A stretch of DNA of 40,274 nucleotides from a virus. The notes beneath the pieces were generated by a model. That model worked only from the letters and a program-made list of their open reading frames with translations. It ran no database searches and was not told where the DNA came from. This document shows, piece by piece, positions 8,523 to 17,259 of the stretch. The translations under genes were made by a program, and so were the position numbers. The stretch covers positions 1 through 40,274 of IMG/VR virus record IMGVR_UViG_3300023174_000327, one strand, 5' to 3'. Position 1 is the first letter of the stretch. Every line of letters starts with the position of its first letter.

Positions 8523-9363
8523 AAATGAAACAATTCAGCATTTAGCTGGAATAGTACCAATAGCCGGTCAGCCATTAGAGTTTAAATTCCCTTGGCATGA
8601 TTCTATGATACCTATAGCTCCTGACTTTCTAGCAGTAGAAAGATCAATATATGAATGTGCTATGGCCGGTTGTGAAACTATATGGGTTGTTTGTCATATG
8701 AAAACAGAGCCAATTCTAAAAAAAAGAATTGGAGATTTTATTATTGATCCGATATCCCTTGAAAGTATTGATAAAGGTTTTATAAGAGAAATACCAATCT
8801 ATTATGTGCCAATACATCCAAGAGATAAAAATAGAAGAGACTGTTTATCTTGGAGTATAATGTATGGTGCTCGCATTGCTTATTTCGTAAGTAAAAAATT
8901 ATCTAATTGGATTTTACCGGAAAAATTTTATTGCTCTTTTCCATATGGTATAACTGATTTAGAAACTATAAGAAATAATAGAAAAAATATTAGTAATTGT
9001 AAAAAAATAAAAATATCTTACAATAATCTAACGGTTAAAGATAATTTACATATGAGTTTTACATTTGATGAAAATGATTATTTTGATTGTAAAAGCATAC
9101 TTCATCAAAAAGATTTAGATAATTGGCAACGAACAAAACGAGGCGCTACCTATTATGATTTAAAAACTGGTTTATCTGCTATAGATAATAATACGGATAG
9201 AGAGATACAACTACCTTGGTTTTATGATATTAGTACTTGGGATGGATATGTTAATTATTTAAATTCTGAACATAGTAAGAAAATAAATGGCTTATCAAAA
9301 AATTTTTCCAGACACCTTAAAAAAAGATTTAGTAATGACGATTCAGAGCGAGAAACTATCTAA
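8506..9363 (+). CDS. nucleotidyltransferase-like protein, 285 aa
   Basis: The N-terminal half looks like a sugar-nucleotidyltransferase Rossmann fold: GIVPIAGQPLEF, then PDFLAVERSIYECAMAGCET and strand IWVVCHM, i.e. an AGG-like loop followed by 'main helix' and second strand. The classical GxGxR loop is not exact. The phrase VPIHPRDKNRRDCLSWSI is also distinctive; I associate it from memory with environmental-phage nucleotidyltransferase-like proteins. The substrate is unknown. With phosphomannomutase two genes upstream, mannose-1-phosphate is a plausible but unproven substrate. Confidence 0.6.
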   Translation: MELPYKNETIQHLAGIVPIAGQPLEFKFPWHDSMIPIAPDFLAVERSIYECAMAGCETIWVVCHMKTEPILKKRIGDFIIDPISLESIDKGFIREIPIYYVPIHPRDKNRRDCLSWSIMYGARIAYFVSKKLSNWILPEKFYCSFPYGITDLETIRNNRKNISNCKKIKISYNNLTVKDNLHMSFTFDENDYFDCKSILHQKDLDNWQRTKRGATYYDLKTGLSAIDNNTDREIQLPWFYDISTWDGYVNYLNSEHSKKINGLSKNFSRHLKKRFSNDDSERETI

Positions 9364-9393
9364 AAATATTAGATATAATTATAATAAGAAAAT

Positions 9394-10038
9394 ATGAAAA
9401 TTCTTTATCCCATAAATCAACATTTTGTTATTTGGTCTTTTTTATGTGGAGATCATGCTTTAAAGAGTAATATATCCTTATTAGATAAAAAGCTTATATC
9501 AATACCAGATTTATTATCGCCAATACAAAATGAATTACGTTGGGAAATATTTAAATCTAGACGTAATTGGATAGCCGATGAAATGGGCGACAGGGCTTCA
9601 TTCGCATTAGCTAAAATATCTGTAAATGATTTAAAAAAATATGATACATGTTTTGAAAATATAAGTTTTCATGAATTTGTTGATGAATACAGGAAAGCTT
9701 ATGATGGTAAAAGAGATATGGTAAATGACCGCTCCCAGTATTTTATGAAACGGCACTACAAACCTTTTAGTTCTGTAGAATATGAATTTAAATTAAAACA
9801 AAAATTAGTTAAAAATTATAAAAATGTGATTGAAAAAGACATTCTGGATATAAAACAGCAAAATGATGAAAATCTCTCCCTTGCGTTGAATCGCTGCTTT
9901 ATAATGAAAAAGGGCGATAAGCATATAATTATGGATGGCATGCACCGCCTTTCAGCATATTATTGGTCAAAGGCATTTGATAATGAAAAAAAGTTACCAA
10001 AAGAGGTCTTTTGCTTCTTTTGGAAAGCTAAATATTAG
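9394..10038 (+). CDS. ParB/sulfiredoxin-fold-like protein, 214 aa
   Basis: Near the C-terminus is IIMDGMHRLSAYYW (about residues 180-193), matching the (D/E)GxHR motif of the ParB/Srx nuclease-like fold, which binds phosphate or nucleotide. The upstream part is charged and helical (KSRRNWIADEMGDRASFAL), with no strong similarity I can name. Members of this fold include ParB CTPases, nucleases, kinases and phage DNA-modification proteins, so the activity is open. No strong ribosome site is visible at ATG 9394. The lipoprotein gene follows after 1 base. Confidence 0.55.
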   Translation: MKILYPINQHFVIWSFLCGDHALKSNISLLDKKLISIPDLLSPIQNELRWEIFKSRRNWIADEMGDRASFALAKISVNDLKKYDTCFENISFHEFVDEYRKAYDGKRDMVNDRSQYFMKRHYKPFSSVEYEFKLKQKLVKNYKNVIEKDILDIKQQNDENLSLALNRCFIMKKGDKHIIMDGMHRLSAYYWSKAFDNEKKLPKEVFCFFWKAKY

Positions 10039-10039
10039 T

Positions 10040-11191
10040 ATGAGATATATCATACTTTTATTATTACTATCATGCGGAAGTCCTAAAATTCAAAAATATA
10101 ATGTTTGTGGACAGGTTTGCCATCCTGACTCTAAGAAAGCTGGAGTAGGAGTTTGTACTTTAGGATACTGGGAGTGCGACTACAGCTCAGAGCCTGAATG
10201 CGTTGGTTATGGAGCCTCTGGTAAAGAAATTTGTGATGGTCTGGACAATGATTGTGATGGAGTCGTAGACGAATCCATAGTTCAACCTTGTCAAACACAA
10301 TGCGGTGCTGGTTTTGAAATATGTAATAACGGACAGTTTGTTAATTGTGATGCTCCAAAGCCACAATTAGAAATATGCGACGGAAAAGATAATGATTGTA
10401 ATGGGAAAATAGATGATTTCCAGTTCTTATCACAGCCATGTTACACTGGCGATGCGGGAGATTTAATGTATGGCGAATGTCATCCCGGTTCTAGCCGATG
10501 TATAGCAGGAAAAGTACAGTGCATAAATCAGCAGTTACCACATTATGAAATGTGTGATGGAAAAGATAATGATTGCGATGGTGCTATAGATGAAAATGTA
10601 ACAAAGCCAAATCGCTTAATAGATATTGTATTTGTTATAGATGAAAGTGGCTCAATGGAAAGCGTAATAAGAAACATAGCTAATATCTCTAAGACATGGG
10701 TAGTAAAATATACTAATAGAACAGATTTAAAATTTGGCGTTGTCGCAGCACCTTGGTCTAATACCTTATACGATGGGCAATCTCTTTTAATACAAGACTT
10801 AACAAATGCTAGTATAGCATCTGTGGCATTATCAAATCAATATGGTGGTCTTTGCGCTTATGAGCCTACTTGGGATGCAGTATATTTACTAAGCAATTCC
10901 CTTAATGAATTAGGATTGACGTGGAGAACAAACTCCGTTAAAGTGATTATCATGTTTACAGATGAAATTGGTCAATCGTATGAATATAATCCGCCTTTAG
11001 TGTTACAAGAAGTTGTAGATATGGCTGTGCAGGAAAATAGACATGTATATATTTTTACTGTCCCGAATACTTATTATTCATATCAGCCAATAGCTGATGC
11101 AACAGATGGCGGAATGTATAATTTATATTTATCACAATCAGAAATGGAAAGTGTATTAGACTCTATTGTTTCGGAGGAAACGTGCAAATAA
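10040..11191 (+). CDS. lipoprotein with MopE-type repeats and a von Willebrand A domain
   Basis: I place the start at ATG 10040, not the in-frame codon at 9935, because it gives a lipoprotein signal: MRYIILLLLLSC with lipobox LLSC and lipidated Cys12. Three Asp/Cys repeats follow (CDGLDNDCDGVVDE, CDGKDNDCNGKIDD, CDGKDNDCDGAIDE), matching the MopE putative metal-binding repeat common in Myxococcota. From about residue 200 there is a vWA domain with MIDAS motif DIVFVIDESGSMES (DxSxS). It should be secreted and anchored on the outside of a membrane, possibly binding calcium or copper and an adhesion partner. Such a protein is unusual in a phage. It could alter the infected cell surface (exclusion, adhesion). 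It may have been acquired from a host. Confidence 0.85.
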   Translation: MRYIILLLLLSCGSPKIQKYNVCGQVCHPDSKKAGVGVCTLGYWECDYSSEPECVGYGASGKEICDGLDNDCDGVVDESIVQPCQTQCGAGFEICNNGQFVNCDAPKPQLEICDGKDNDCNGKIDDFQFLSQPCYTGDAGDLMYGECHPGSSRCIAGKVQCINQQLPHYEMCDGKDNDCDGAIDENVTKPNRLIDIVFVIDESGSMESVIRNIANISKTWVVKYTNRTDLKFGVVAAPWSNTLYDGQSLLIQDLTNASIASVALSNQYGGLCAYEPTWDAVYLLSNSLNELGLTWRTNSVKVIIMFTDEIGQSYEYNPPLVLQEVVDMAVQENRHVYIFTVPNTYYSYQPIADATDGGMYNLYLSQSEMESVLDSIVSEETCK

Positions 11192-11415
11192 TCAAGAATG
11201 CAGCAAAATGTTTAGTCTGTAATGAGATTGTAGAAAGTAAACATCGCCATGATTTTGTTATGTGTAGATGCGGGAACATAGCCGTAGATGGTGGAAAAGA
11301 TTATTTAAAGCGTTCTGTTCGTGGTAAAGGAATTAAGGACATGTCAGTAATGGCGCACGATAAAGATTGCTATTGGCATAAAGATTGGGTACAGTGTAGC
11401 TGCGGTGCATTCTAA
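11182..11415 (+). CDS. zinc-ribbon protein, 77 aa (DUF7695-like)
   Basis: Starts at GTG 11182 with a good GGAGG site, overlapping the lipoprotein by 10 bases. Cys pairs CLVC and CRC with the phrase SKHRHDFVMCRCGNIAVDGG form a zinc ribbon of a small phage family I recall as DUF7695. A second CSCG lies at the end. The function of the family is unknown. Confidence 0.8.
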   Translation: MQIIKNAAKCLVCNEIVESKHRHDFVMCRCGNIAVDGGKDYLKRSVRGKGIKDMSVMAHDKDCYWHKDWVQCSCGAF

Positions 11416-11819
11416 TGCGAATTAAAAAAGATGAAGCGTATTTTCGTCAATACGCTAACAAACTATTTTCATTTCCAAACCGTAATGATAAATATGCGAT
11501 TGTTGATGTGAAAAAGGTTGGCAAAATATACTATTTTGTTTACATAGGATTTGAAAATCATAGCAGCAGCGAGCCAGCTATGGAAGAATGTAAAACTCTT
11601 TTAAACAGTATTAATTTATTAGAATTGCCACTTGACAAGAAATGCGAATCGTGTCAAGATATGTGTTCACTAGTTAAAAATAGTGAACAGAATGATATGT
11701 CTTGTCCAAAATGTTTTCATGCTGCAAATTGTCAATCTTGCGATGAATGCGGAACAGATGTTTATTGGGAACATGCAAAGAAAAAAGATGATATGAGAGT
11801 TTGTGAAGACTGTTTGTAA
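11415..11819 (+). CDS. Cys-rich zinc-finger-like protein, 134 aa
   Basis: The N-terminal half is mixed alpha/beta (AIVDVKKVGKIYYFVYIGF). The C-terminal half carries repeated Cys pairs (CESCQDMC, CPKC, CQSCDECG, CEDC, about residues 76-133) suited to two zinc-binding knuckles. Start overlaps the stop of the preceding gene by one base (TAATG). No family recognised; likely nucleic-acid or protein binding. Confidence 0.7.
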   Translation: MRIKKDEAYFRQYANKLFSFPNRNDKYAIVDVKKVGKIYYFVYIGFENHSSSEPAMEECKTLLNSINLLELPLDKKCESCQDMCSLVKNSEQNDMSCPKCFHAANCQSCDECGTDVYWEHAKKKDDMRVCEDCL

Positions 11820-11833
11820 ATATTGGAGGAATA

Positions 11834-14800
11834 ATGTCTGAACGTAAGAAGCCTAGCATACCATTTGTTAATTTCCACAATCACGATACATTCAGTATCT
11901 TTGACGGACTCGGATACCCGGACGAGCATTGCGACTTTGCTTACCAGAATGGTTTGCAAGGTATCGCTTTTACCAATCACGGTAATATGAATGGCTTTTC
12001 ATATTCTTTTATGAAAGCCAAGAAGATGAAAGAAGAAGGCAAGAATGATTTCCGTGTTCTTTACGGTATTGAGGCTTATGTCCATCCTTCCATCCCTCAG
12101 TGGAAACAAGAACACTTAAAGCACAAGGAAGATGCAAAGCTAGCCAAACAAGTTGATGATGATATTGGTCTGGTTGTAGAGAATGAGAGCGAAACCAAGA
12201 AAGGTATTCGTTCTTCTCTTAATCGCCGTTCTCATCTTGTGCTGGTAGCACAGAATCAGAAGGGTCTAAACAATCTTTTCAAGCTTGTAAGCGACTCATA
12301 TCGTGGCGATAACTTCTATCGTTTTCCACGTATGGATTATGATCTGCTTAAGAAGCATAACGAAGGAATTATTGCTAGCTCTGCATGTCTTGGTGGAGTT
12401 CTTGCTAATGATTATTGGGATAATATAGATAAGGGCGATAAGGCCGTTTACGCGGCAATGGAAAAAACCGTCCAGAACATGATGGATATCTTTGGTGATC
12501 GTTTTTATGGTGAGTTGCAATGGGCAAACTATAAAGAACAACATATTGTAAACCAATATGTAATCAATCTCTCCAAACAATTTGGATTCAATCTTATTAG
12601 CACTTGTGACGCACATTTTCCTAATCCTGATATGTGGAAAGATCGTGAAATTTATAAAATGCTTGGTTGGATGGGTAAAGGTGGAACTGATGTTAATATT
12701 GATGCCCTTCCACAAACACTGGAAGAAATGGAATATCAACTTTATCCAAAGAATGGCGACGAACTATTCGCAACGTATAAGCGTTTTGCAGGTCGTCTTG
12801 GATTTGATTATGATGATAAACTAGTAGAAGAGAGTATCGCACGCACTGCGGATATTCTCAAAAACCGTATCGAAGATTATATGCCAGATACAACTGTTAA
12901 ACTTCCTTCTTTCGTTATCCCAGAGGGAGAAACGGCTGATACCGCTTTGGCAAAAATTGCGGTTGATGCTCTTAAGAATACTGGTTTGTATAAAAACAAT
13001 GACTATGTTGAAAGACTTAAGGAAGAACTCCATACAATTAAAGATCGTGGATTCTCTAAATATTTCCTTACAATGAGAAAGATTTCTGATAAGTCTAAGG
13101 AAGTCCAGCTTTGTGGCGCAGGCCGTGGATCTGGCGCAGGATCTCTTGTGTCTTATCTCTTGAATATTACCGAAGTAGACCCAATCAAGTATAAACTCCA
13201 GTTCTCACGGTTTATTCGCCGTAATGCAAAGGACATGCCTGATATCGATTTCGACGTTTCCGACCCGATGGAAATCAAGGAAATGTTTATCAAGGAATTC
13301 GGTGAGAACACCGTTGTTCCTATCTCAAATTATAACACTCTAAAGGCACGTTCTCTTGTTAAAGATATCAGCAAGCTCTATGGTATTCCTTTCACAGAGG
13401 TAAATGAAGTTACATCCAAAATGATTCATGAAGCAACTCCTGTTTGTAAGAAGATTCATGGAATTATTGCGGGTGTATATGAGCCTACTTGGGAAGAACT
13501 AAAGGAACACTCTCCTTCTCTTGTATCATATCTAAAGAAGTATCCGCACGTTGCGACACACGTTGATAACTTGCAGAAGCAAGTTCGTTCAATCTCTCGT
13601 CATGCTGGCGGTGTGTTGTTCGCAGATAATATTGACCAAGTAATGCCGCTAATTAACAGCGGTGGAATTATTCAAACTCCTTGGACAGAGGGGCAAACTG
13701 TTCGTCATTTGGAACCGCTTGGATTCATCAAGTTCGATATTCTTGGTCTTGCTTCACTCCGCATGATTGAAGGTGCGATTGAGCATATCTTGAAGCGGCA
13801 CCACAATATGCCAAATCCGTCATTTGCGGATATCAAGAAATATTACAACGAAAAACTACATCCAGAAAAGATTGATCTAAACGATCAAGGTGTTTACAAA
13901 TACGTATTCAATGAAGGAAATTTCTGCGGTACATTCCAATTTACTAGTAATAATGCACAGAAATTTTGTATGCAGGCAAAACCAAAAAACATTGTAGATA
14001 TTGCCGCTATTACATCTATTTTCCGCCCCGGTCCATTGTCTGCAAACGTGCATGAAAATTATATTACTGCAAAGAATAATCCTGAGTCTATTCGCTATGC
14101 TCATCCACTAATTAAGGAAGTAACACAAGAAACATTTGGCTTCCTTGTTTTCCAAGAACAACTAAGTCTATTAGCCCATAAATTAGGCAAGGATATTTCG
14201 CTGGATGAAGGCAACGAACTACGAAAGGTACTCACAAAAAAAGGCACTGGAAAAGAAGCTCAAGTTAAAGAGAAATTGTACAGCAAGTTCATTACCGGCT
14301 GTAAAGAAAAAGGTCTTACCGAAGATGATGGAATATCTCTTTGGAAAACTATGGAATTCTTCTCAGGATATGGCTTTAACCTTTCTCATGCTATTTGTTA
14401 TTCTATACTTTCTTATCAGTGCGCTTATCTCTTTTACTATTACCCTGCTGAGTGGCTTGCTGCCTTCTTGGATAAAGAACCAGAAGAAAGAAAAGAATCA
14501 GCCATAAGTCTTGCTAAATCATATGGATTTAATATCAAACTTCTAGATATCAATTCATCAGGTGTAAAATGGGAAGTAGATAATGACGGCAAGACATTAA
14601 TTCAACCACTTTCTTCTATTAAAGGATTGGGCGAAACAGCAATAGAACAAATAATGAAGTATAGACCGTTTAATACTATTGATGAAATCTTATTTCATCC
14701 AGATATTATTTATAGTAAGTTAAATAAAAAAGCCCTAGATGCACTCACGAGAAGTGGCGCAATGAATACACTGGTAGATAACAGGTTCACTGGCTTAAAG

Positions 14801-15268
14801 CATTTCTGGTCAGCGGCGGTTGTAGATAGACCAAAGACACTAAAAAAGTTTCTAGACAATATCGATAAGTATAAACCAGAAGGCGACTTTTCTGATGAAG
14901 AAAAGTTAGAACATATGGTATCGTTAACTGGCGTATACCCTATTAGCATGGTTATGACTCCTGATATGATAAAGCGGTTAGAAGAAAAATATATACCACC
15001 TATTGGTCAATATGAAAAAGAGCTTGGAGAAGTGGTATGGTTCATTCCAAGAAATGTAGAAGAAAAGAAAACAAAGAATGGAAAGATTTATTGGATTCTT
15101 AATGTAACAGACACGTCTAATAATAATACCGCTATTAAATGTTGGGGCGTAGACCCAGTAAAAGATAAAATTTGGTTTAATCATCCCTATTTAGCTAAAC
15201 TAGATTTCGATGAACAATGGGGATGGAGTACAAGAAGTATTAGACACACATTTAAAATGTTAGGATAA
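11834..15268 (+). CDS. dnaE: DNA polymerase III alpha subunit (family C, DnaE-type)
   Basis: 1144 residues, close to bacterial DnaE. Domains in order: PHP domain (NFHNHDTFS, FTNHGNMNGF, about 12-60 onward); palm with GRGSGAGSLVSYLL (about 430) and the catalytic pair in PDIDFD (Asp470/Asp472 or 474); third Asp in FDILGLASLRM (Asp635); thumb/fingers; helix-hairpin-helix region (IKGLGETAIEQI, near 925); and a C-terminal OB-fold (about 1070-1120). It is the replicative polymerase of this phage. Because T4 relatives use family B enzymes, its combination with a T4-like helicase is a mosaic. No separate clamp, clamp loader or epsilon exonuclease is seen in the window. AATATTGGAGGA precedes ATG 11834. 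Confidence 0.96.
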   Translation: MSERKKPSIPFVNFHNHDTFSIFDGLGYPDEHCDFAYQNGLQGIAFTNHGNMNGFSYSFMKAKKMKEEGKNDFRVLYGIEAYVHPSIPQWKQEHLKHKEDAKLAKQVDDDIGLVVENESETKKGIRSSLNRRSHLVLVAQNQKGLNNLFKLVSDSYRGDNFYRFPRMDYDLLKKHNEGIIASSACLGGVLANDYWDNIDKGDKAVYAAMEKTVQNMMDIFGDRFYGELQWANYKEQHIVNQYVINLSKQFGFNLISTCDAHFPNPDMWKDREIYKMLGWMGKGGTDVNIDALPQTLEEMEYQLYPKNGDELFATYKRFAGRLGFDYDDKLVEESIARTADILKNRIEDYMPDTTVKLPSFVIPEGETADTALAKIAVDALKNTGLYKNNDYVERLKEELHTIKDRGFSKYFLTMRKISDKSKEVQLCGAGRGSGAGSLVSYLLNITEVDPIKYKLQFSRFIRRNAKDMPDIDFDVSDPMEIKEMFIKEFGENTVVPISNYNTLKARSLVKDISKLYGIPFTEVNEVTSKMIHEATPVCKKIHGIIAGVYEPTWEELKEHSPSLVSYLKKYPHVATHVDNLQKQVRSISRHAGGVLFADNIDQVMPLINSGGIIQTPWTEGQTVRHLEPLGFIKFDILGLASLRMIEGAIEHILKRHHNMPNPSFADIKKYYNEKLHPEKIDLNDQGVYKYVFNEGNFCGTFQFTSNNAQKFCMQAKPKNIVDIAAITSIFRPGPLSANVHENYITAKNNPESIRYAHPLIKEVTQETFGFLVFQEQLSLLAHKLGKDISLDEGNELRKVLTKKGTGKEAQVKEKLYSKFITGCKEKGLTEDDGISLWKTMEFFSGYGFNLSHAICYSILSYQCAYLFYYYPAEWLAAFLDKEPEERKESAISLAKSYGFNIKLLDINSSGVKWEVDNDGKTLIQPLSSIKGLGETAIEQIMKYRPFNTIDEILFHPDIIYSKLNKKALDALTRSGAMNTLVDNRFTGLKHFWSAAVVDRPKTLKKFLDNIDKYKPEGDFSDEEKLEHMVSLTGVYPISMVMTPDMIKRLEEKYIPPIGQYEKELGEVVWFIPRNVEEKKTKNGKIYWILNVTDTSNNNTAIKCWGVDPVKDKIWFNHPYLAKLDFDEQWGWSTRSIRHTFKMLG

Positions 15269-15271
15269 TTT

Positions 15272-15610
15272 ATGATAGAAAATAGACCTTGGGGATATTA
15301 TAAAATTCTTGAAGATTCAGAAACGCATAAAGTTAAACGTATTTGTGTTAATCCAAATCAGCGTTTAAGTTTACAATCCCACGCTAAACGTGAAGAACTA
15401 TGGATTGTGTTAAAAGGTAGAGGTTTTGTAACTTTAGATGATAAAGATATTTTAGTAATTTCCGGTTCAATTATACGTATACCTCTTGGAGCAAAACATC
15501 GTGTAAAAAATGATGGTGTAGAAGATTTAGAATTTATTGAAATTCAAACAGGAAGTTATTTTGGCGAAGATGATATTATTCGCTATAGCGATGATTATGG
15601 GAGATCATAA
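15272..15610 (+). CDS. mannose-6-phosphate isomerase-type cupin (ManC C-terminal-like)
   Basis: 112 residues equivalent to the stand-alone C-terminal isomerase domain of ManC/AlgA: opening RPWGYYKIL, cupin box LSLQSHAKREELWIVLKG (metal-binding His and Glu), RIPLGAKHRVKN (second His), and closing IEIQTGSYFGEDDIIRYSDDYGR. Enzymes with this domain interconvert fructose-6-phosphate and mannose-6-phosphate. The guanylyltransferase half of ManC is absent. With phosphomannomutase at 6971 it could supply mannose-1-phosphate. The gene lies 3 bases after the polymerase and 1 base before a nucleotidyltransferase. Other sugar-nucleotide cupins share the fold, so substrate is inferred. Confidence 0.85.
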   Translation: MIENRPWGYYKILEDSETHKVKRICVNPNQRLSLQSHAKREELWIVLKGRGFVTLDDKDILVISGSIIRIPLGAKHRVKNDGVEDLEFIEIQTGSYFGEDDIIRYSDDYGRS

Positions 15611-15611
15611 T

Positions 15612-16013
15612 ATGAAAGTAATAGCAGCCAGCGGTTATTTTAATCCCTTACACAAGGGACATGTAGAATATTTAGAAAAAGCAAAATCTCTAGGTGATAA
15701 ATTAGTTGTTATTGTTAATAGTGACCATCAACGCTCGTTAAAAGGATCAAAAGAATTCATGAGCGAAGAAGAACGAATGATTATTGTGAAAGCTTTACGT
15801 TGCGTTGACGAAGTGGTATTGTCTATAGATACCGATGGCACCGTTTGTAAAACATTAGAAATGATTAAACCTGATGTATTTGCAAAAGGTGGCGATAGAT
15901 TTGCAACAGAAATACCAGAAGCTAAAGTTTGCTTTGATAATCATATCATAATGGTAGATGGTCTAGGAAACAAAATTCAAAGTTCTTCTTGGTTATTAAA
16001 TAAAAAGGATTAA
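15612..16013 (+). CDS. cytidylyltransferase-family protein (RfaE C-terminal/TagD-like)
   Basis: I start it at ATG 15612 rather than 15537, because the earlier codon lies inside the cupin gene. 133 residues with the HxGH nucleotidyltransferase motif NPLHKGHVEYL (His14, His17) and a second phosphate-binding region (SEEERMIIVKALRCVDEV). The phrase FAKGGDRF followed by IPEAKVCF resembles the adenylyltransferase domain of HldE/RfaE. The ISSTR motif is replaced by IQSSSWLL. It should join a nucleotide to a phosphorylated sugar or polyol; substrate unknown. Located with a sugar isomerase, so a glycan precursor role fits. Confidence 0.8.
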   Translation: MKVIAASGYFNPLHKGHVEYLEKAKSLGDKLVVIVNSDHQRSLKGSKEFMSEEERMIIVKALRCVDEVVLSIDTDGTVCKTLEMIKPDVFAKGGDRFATEIPEAKVCFDNHIIMVDGLGNKIQSSSWLLNKKD

Positions 16014-16016
16014 TTA

Positions 16017-16457
16017 ATGATTAAACTACAATGGAAACCACTTTCTGAAACTGCTAAACCACCTTCAAAAGCTCATACACAAGATGCAGCATATGATCTC
16101 TATGCTGATATTCCTTCTGGGCATGTATATATTCCCGCTGGACAAACACGTATTGTTCCAACGAATATTGCGATAATGCCACCAGAAGGTTGGTCGTGTG
16201 ATATTAGAGGAAGAAGTGGTATGTCTAGTAAAGGTAAATTAGTTGCTATTGGTTTAGTAGACGCTTATTATACTGGTCCTTGGGGAGTGATTCTTTTTAA
16301 TAGTACCGCAGAGACAATTCAAATTAATCATCACGATAAGATTGCTCAATTTACTTTGAATCGTGTTTATGAAAGCCAGCTTGAATTGGTTCAAGAGTTT
16401 GACACTCCAGAAAACTCTAGGTCTTCTAATGGTTTTGGTTCTACCGGTACAAAATAA
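16017..16457 (+). CDS. dut: dUTP diphosphatase (trimeric dUTPase)
   Basis: 146 residues with the dUTPase motifs in order: AAYDLYAD (motif 1), RGRSGMSSKGKL (motif 2), GLVDAYYTGPWGVILFN (motif 3, catalytic Asp), and the C-terminal flexible arm RSSNGFGSTG (motif 5). It hydrolyses dUTP to dUMP, preventing uracil incorporation and feeding ThyX. Usual length for the family. ATG 16017 follows the nucleotidyltransferase stop by three bases (TAATTAATG). Confidence 0.95.
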   Translation: MIKLQWKPLSETAKPPSKAHTQDAAYDLYADIPSGHVYIPAGQTRIVPTNIAIMPPEGWSCDIRGRSGMSSKGKLVAIGLVDAYYTGPWGVILFNSTAETIQINHHDKIAQFTLNRVYESQLELVQEFDTPENSRSSNGFGSTGTK

Positions 16458-16473
16458 TACTATTTATTATTTT
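16451..16473 (+). promoter_or_regulatory. AT hairpin with ACTATTTA motif before leader gene
   Basis: AAAATAAT (16451-16458) pairs with ATTATTTT (16466-16473), leaving a loop ACTATTT. The ACTATTTA copy is at 16459-16466. TTTGGAGAAA follows as ribosome site for ATG 16485. Same arrangement as at 4271, 19326 and 28225. Function inferred from recurrence. Confidence 0.5.
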
Positions 16474-16484
16474 GGAGAAAATGT

Positions 16485-17258
16485 ATGAAGATAACTAAGT
16501 CTTACTTAAAGCAAATTATTAAAGAAGAGATTGAAAGCCTGCATGAAGTTGATGAAATAATTGAAACACATATTAAGTTAAAGCCAAGCGAATTTCTAGA
16601 TTTAACTACTGGTGAAAAATATCCAAAATCAGCACTAGAAGCAAGACTTGAATATGCAAAAAAAGATATAGCTTCTAAACAAAAAGATTTGAAAAAAGAA
16701 CTTAGTAAATCAATTCCTAGTTTAACATTAGATTTTAATGGAAAAGTTATAGATCACGAAGGAAGAATGAGAATGTATTATTTTGAAAATTATGAAAATA
16801 ATATTCCAAAAGAAGTTTTAATTATCCATCCTAAAAGTTTAGATTTATCTAAGCCAAATTTAATGCTACATAATCAATTTGGTGAGGAAACAAGTGTTCA
16901 ATTAAATAAGCAACAGCAGCAAAATATTGAATTATCACAAATAGAGAAATTAGTGAATTTAACTCCTGATATATTGTCAGGAAAAATGAGAGATATTGTT
17001 TTAAATTTAACAAAAGAAAAAAATATTTCAAAAGAAGAAGCAGCTAATTTATTAAATAATGAGTTACAAAAATATGATGTTATTGTAGAACCCACAAGAG
17101 AACAAGAATTTGCAATAATAATTGTTACTTCTCCTATGGTATCTGCCAGAATTTATAAAAAAGATTATAAGGAAGGTTCAATTTTAAATGATCCAAAATC
17201 AAAACAATTTAGCAATCCTTTATCTTATAAAGATAAAATAACTTTAAGAAAGAAATAA
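16485..17258 (+). CDS. leader-bearing hypothetical protein, 257 aa
   Basis: Begins MKITKSYLKQIIKEEIESL, the clearest copy of the shared leader. The body is Lys/Glu-rich and mostly helical in the middle (QLNKQQQQNIELSQIEKLV, about 139-157), with beta-like segments at 55-110 and at the end. No family recognised. Preceded by an ACTATTTA hairpin. The body shows no similarity by eye to the other leader proteins, which supports a modular leader. Candidate virion-internal protein by inference. Confidence 0.75.
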   Translation: MKITKSYLKQIIKEEIESLHEVDEIIETHIKLKPSEFLDLTTGEKYPKSALEARLEYAKKDIASKQKDLKKELSKSIPSLTLDFNGKVIDHEGRMRMYYFENYENNIPKEVLIIHPKSLDLSKPNLMLHNQFGEETSVQLNKQQQQNIELSQIEKLVNLTPDILSGKMRDIVLNLTKEKNISKEEAANLLNNELQKYDVIVEPTREQEFAIIIVTSPMVSARIYKKDYKEGSILNDPKSKQFSNPLSYKDKITLRKK

Positions 17259-17259
17259 C

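Noticed and set aside
7689-9363. Frameshifted single gene split into two at 8506-8522
   Set aside because: The two proteins have different N-terminal folds and the second has a proper start; overlapping starts are normal here.
9935-10039. Start of the lipoprotein at 9935
   Set aside because: This lies inside the ParB-like gene and would bury the lipobox. ATG 10040 gives a proper signal peptide.
12296-12739. Minus-strand open frame of 147 codons within the polymerase gene
   Set aside because: It is a shadow of dnaE, has no recognisable domain or ribosome site, and all other genes are on the + strand.
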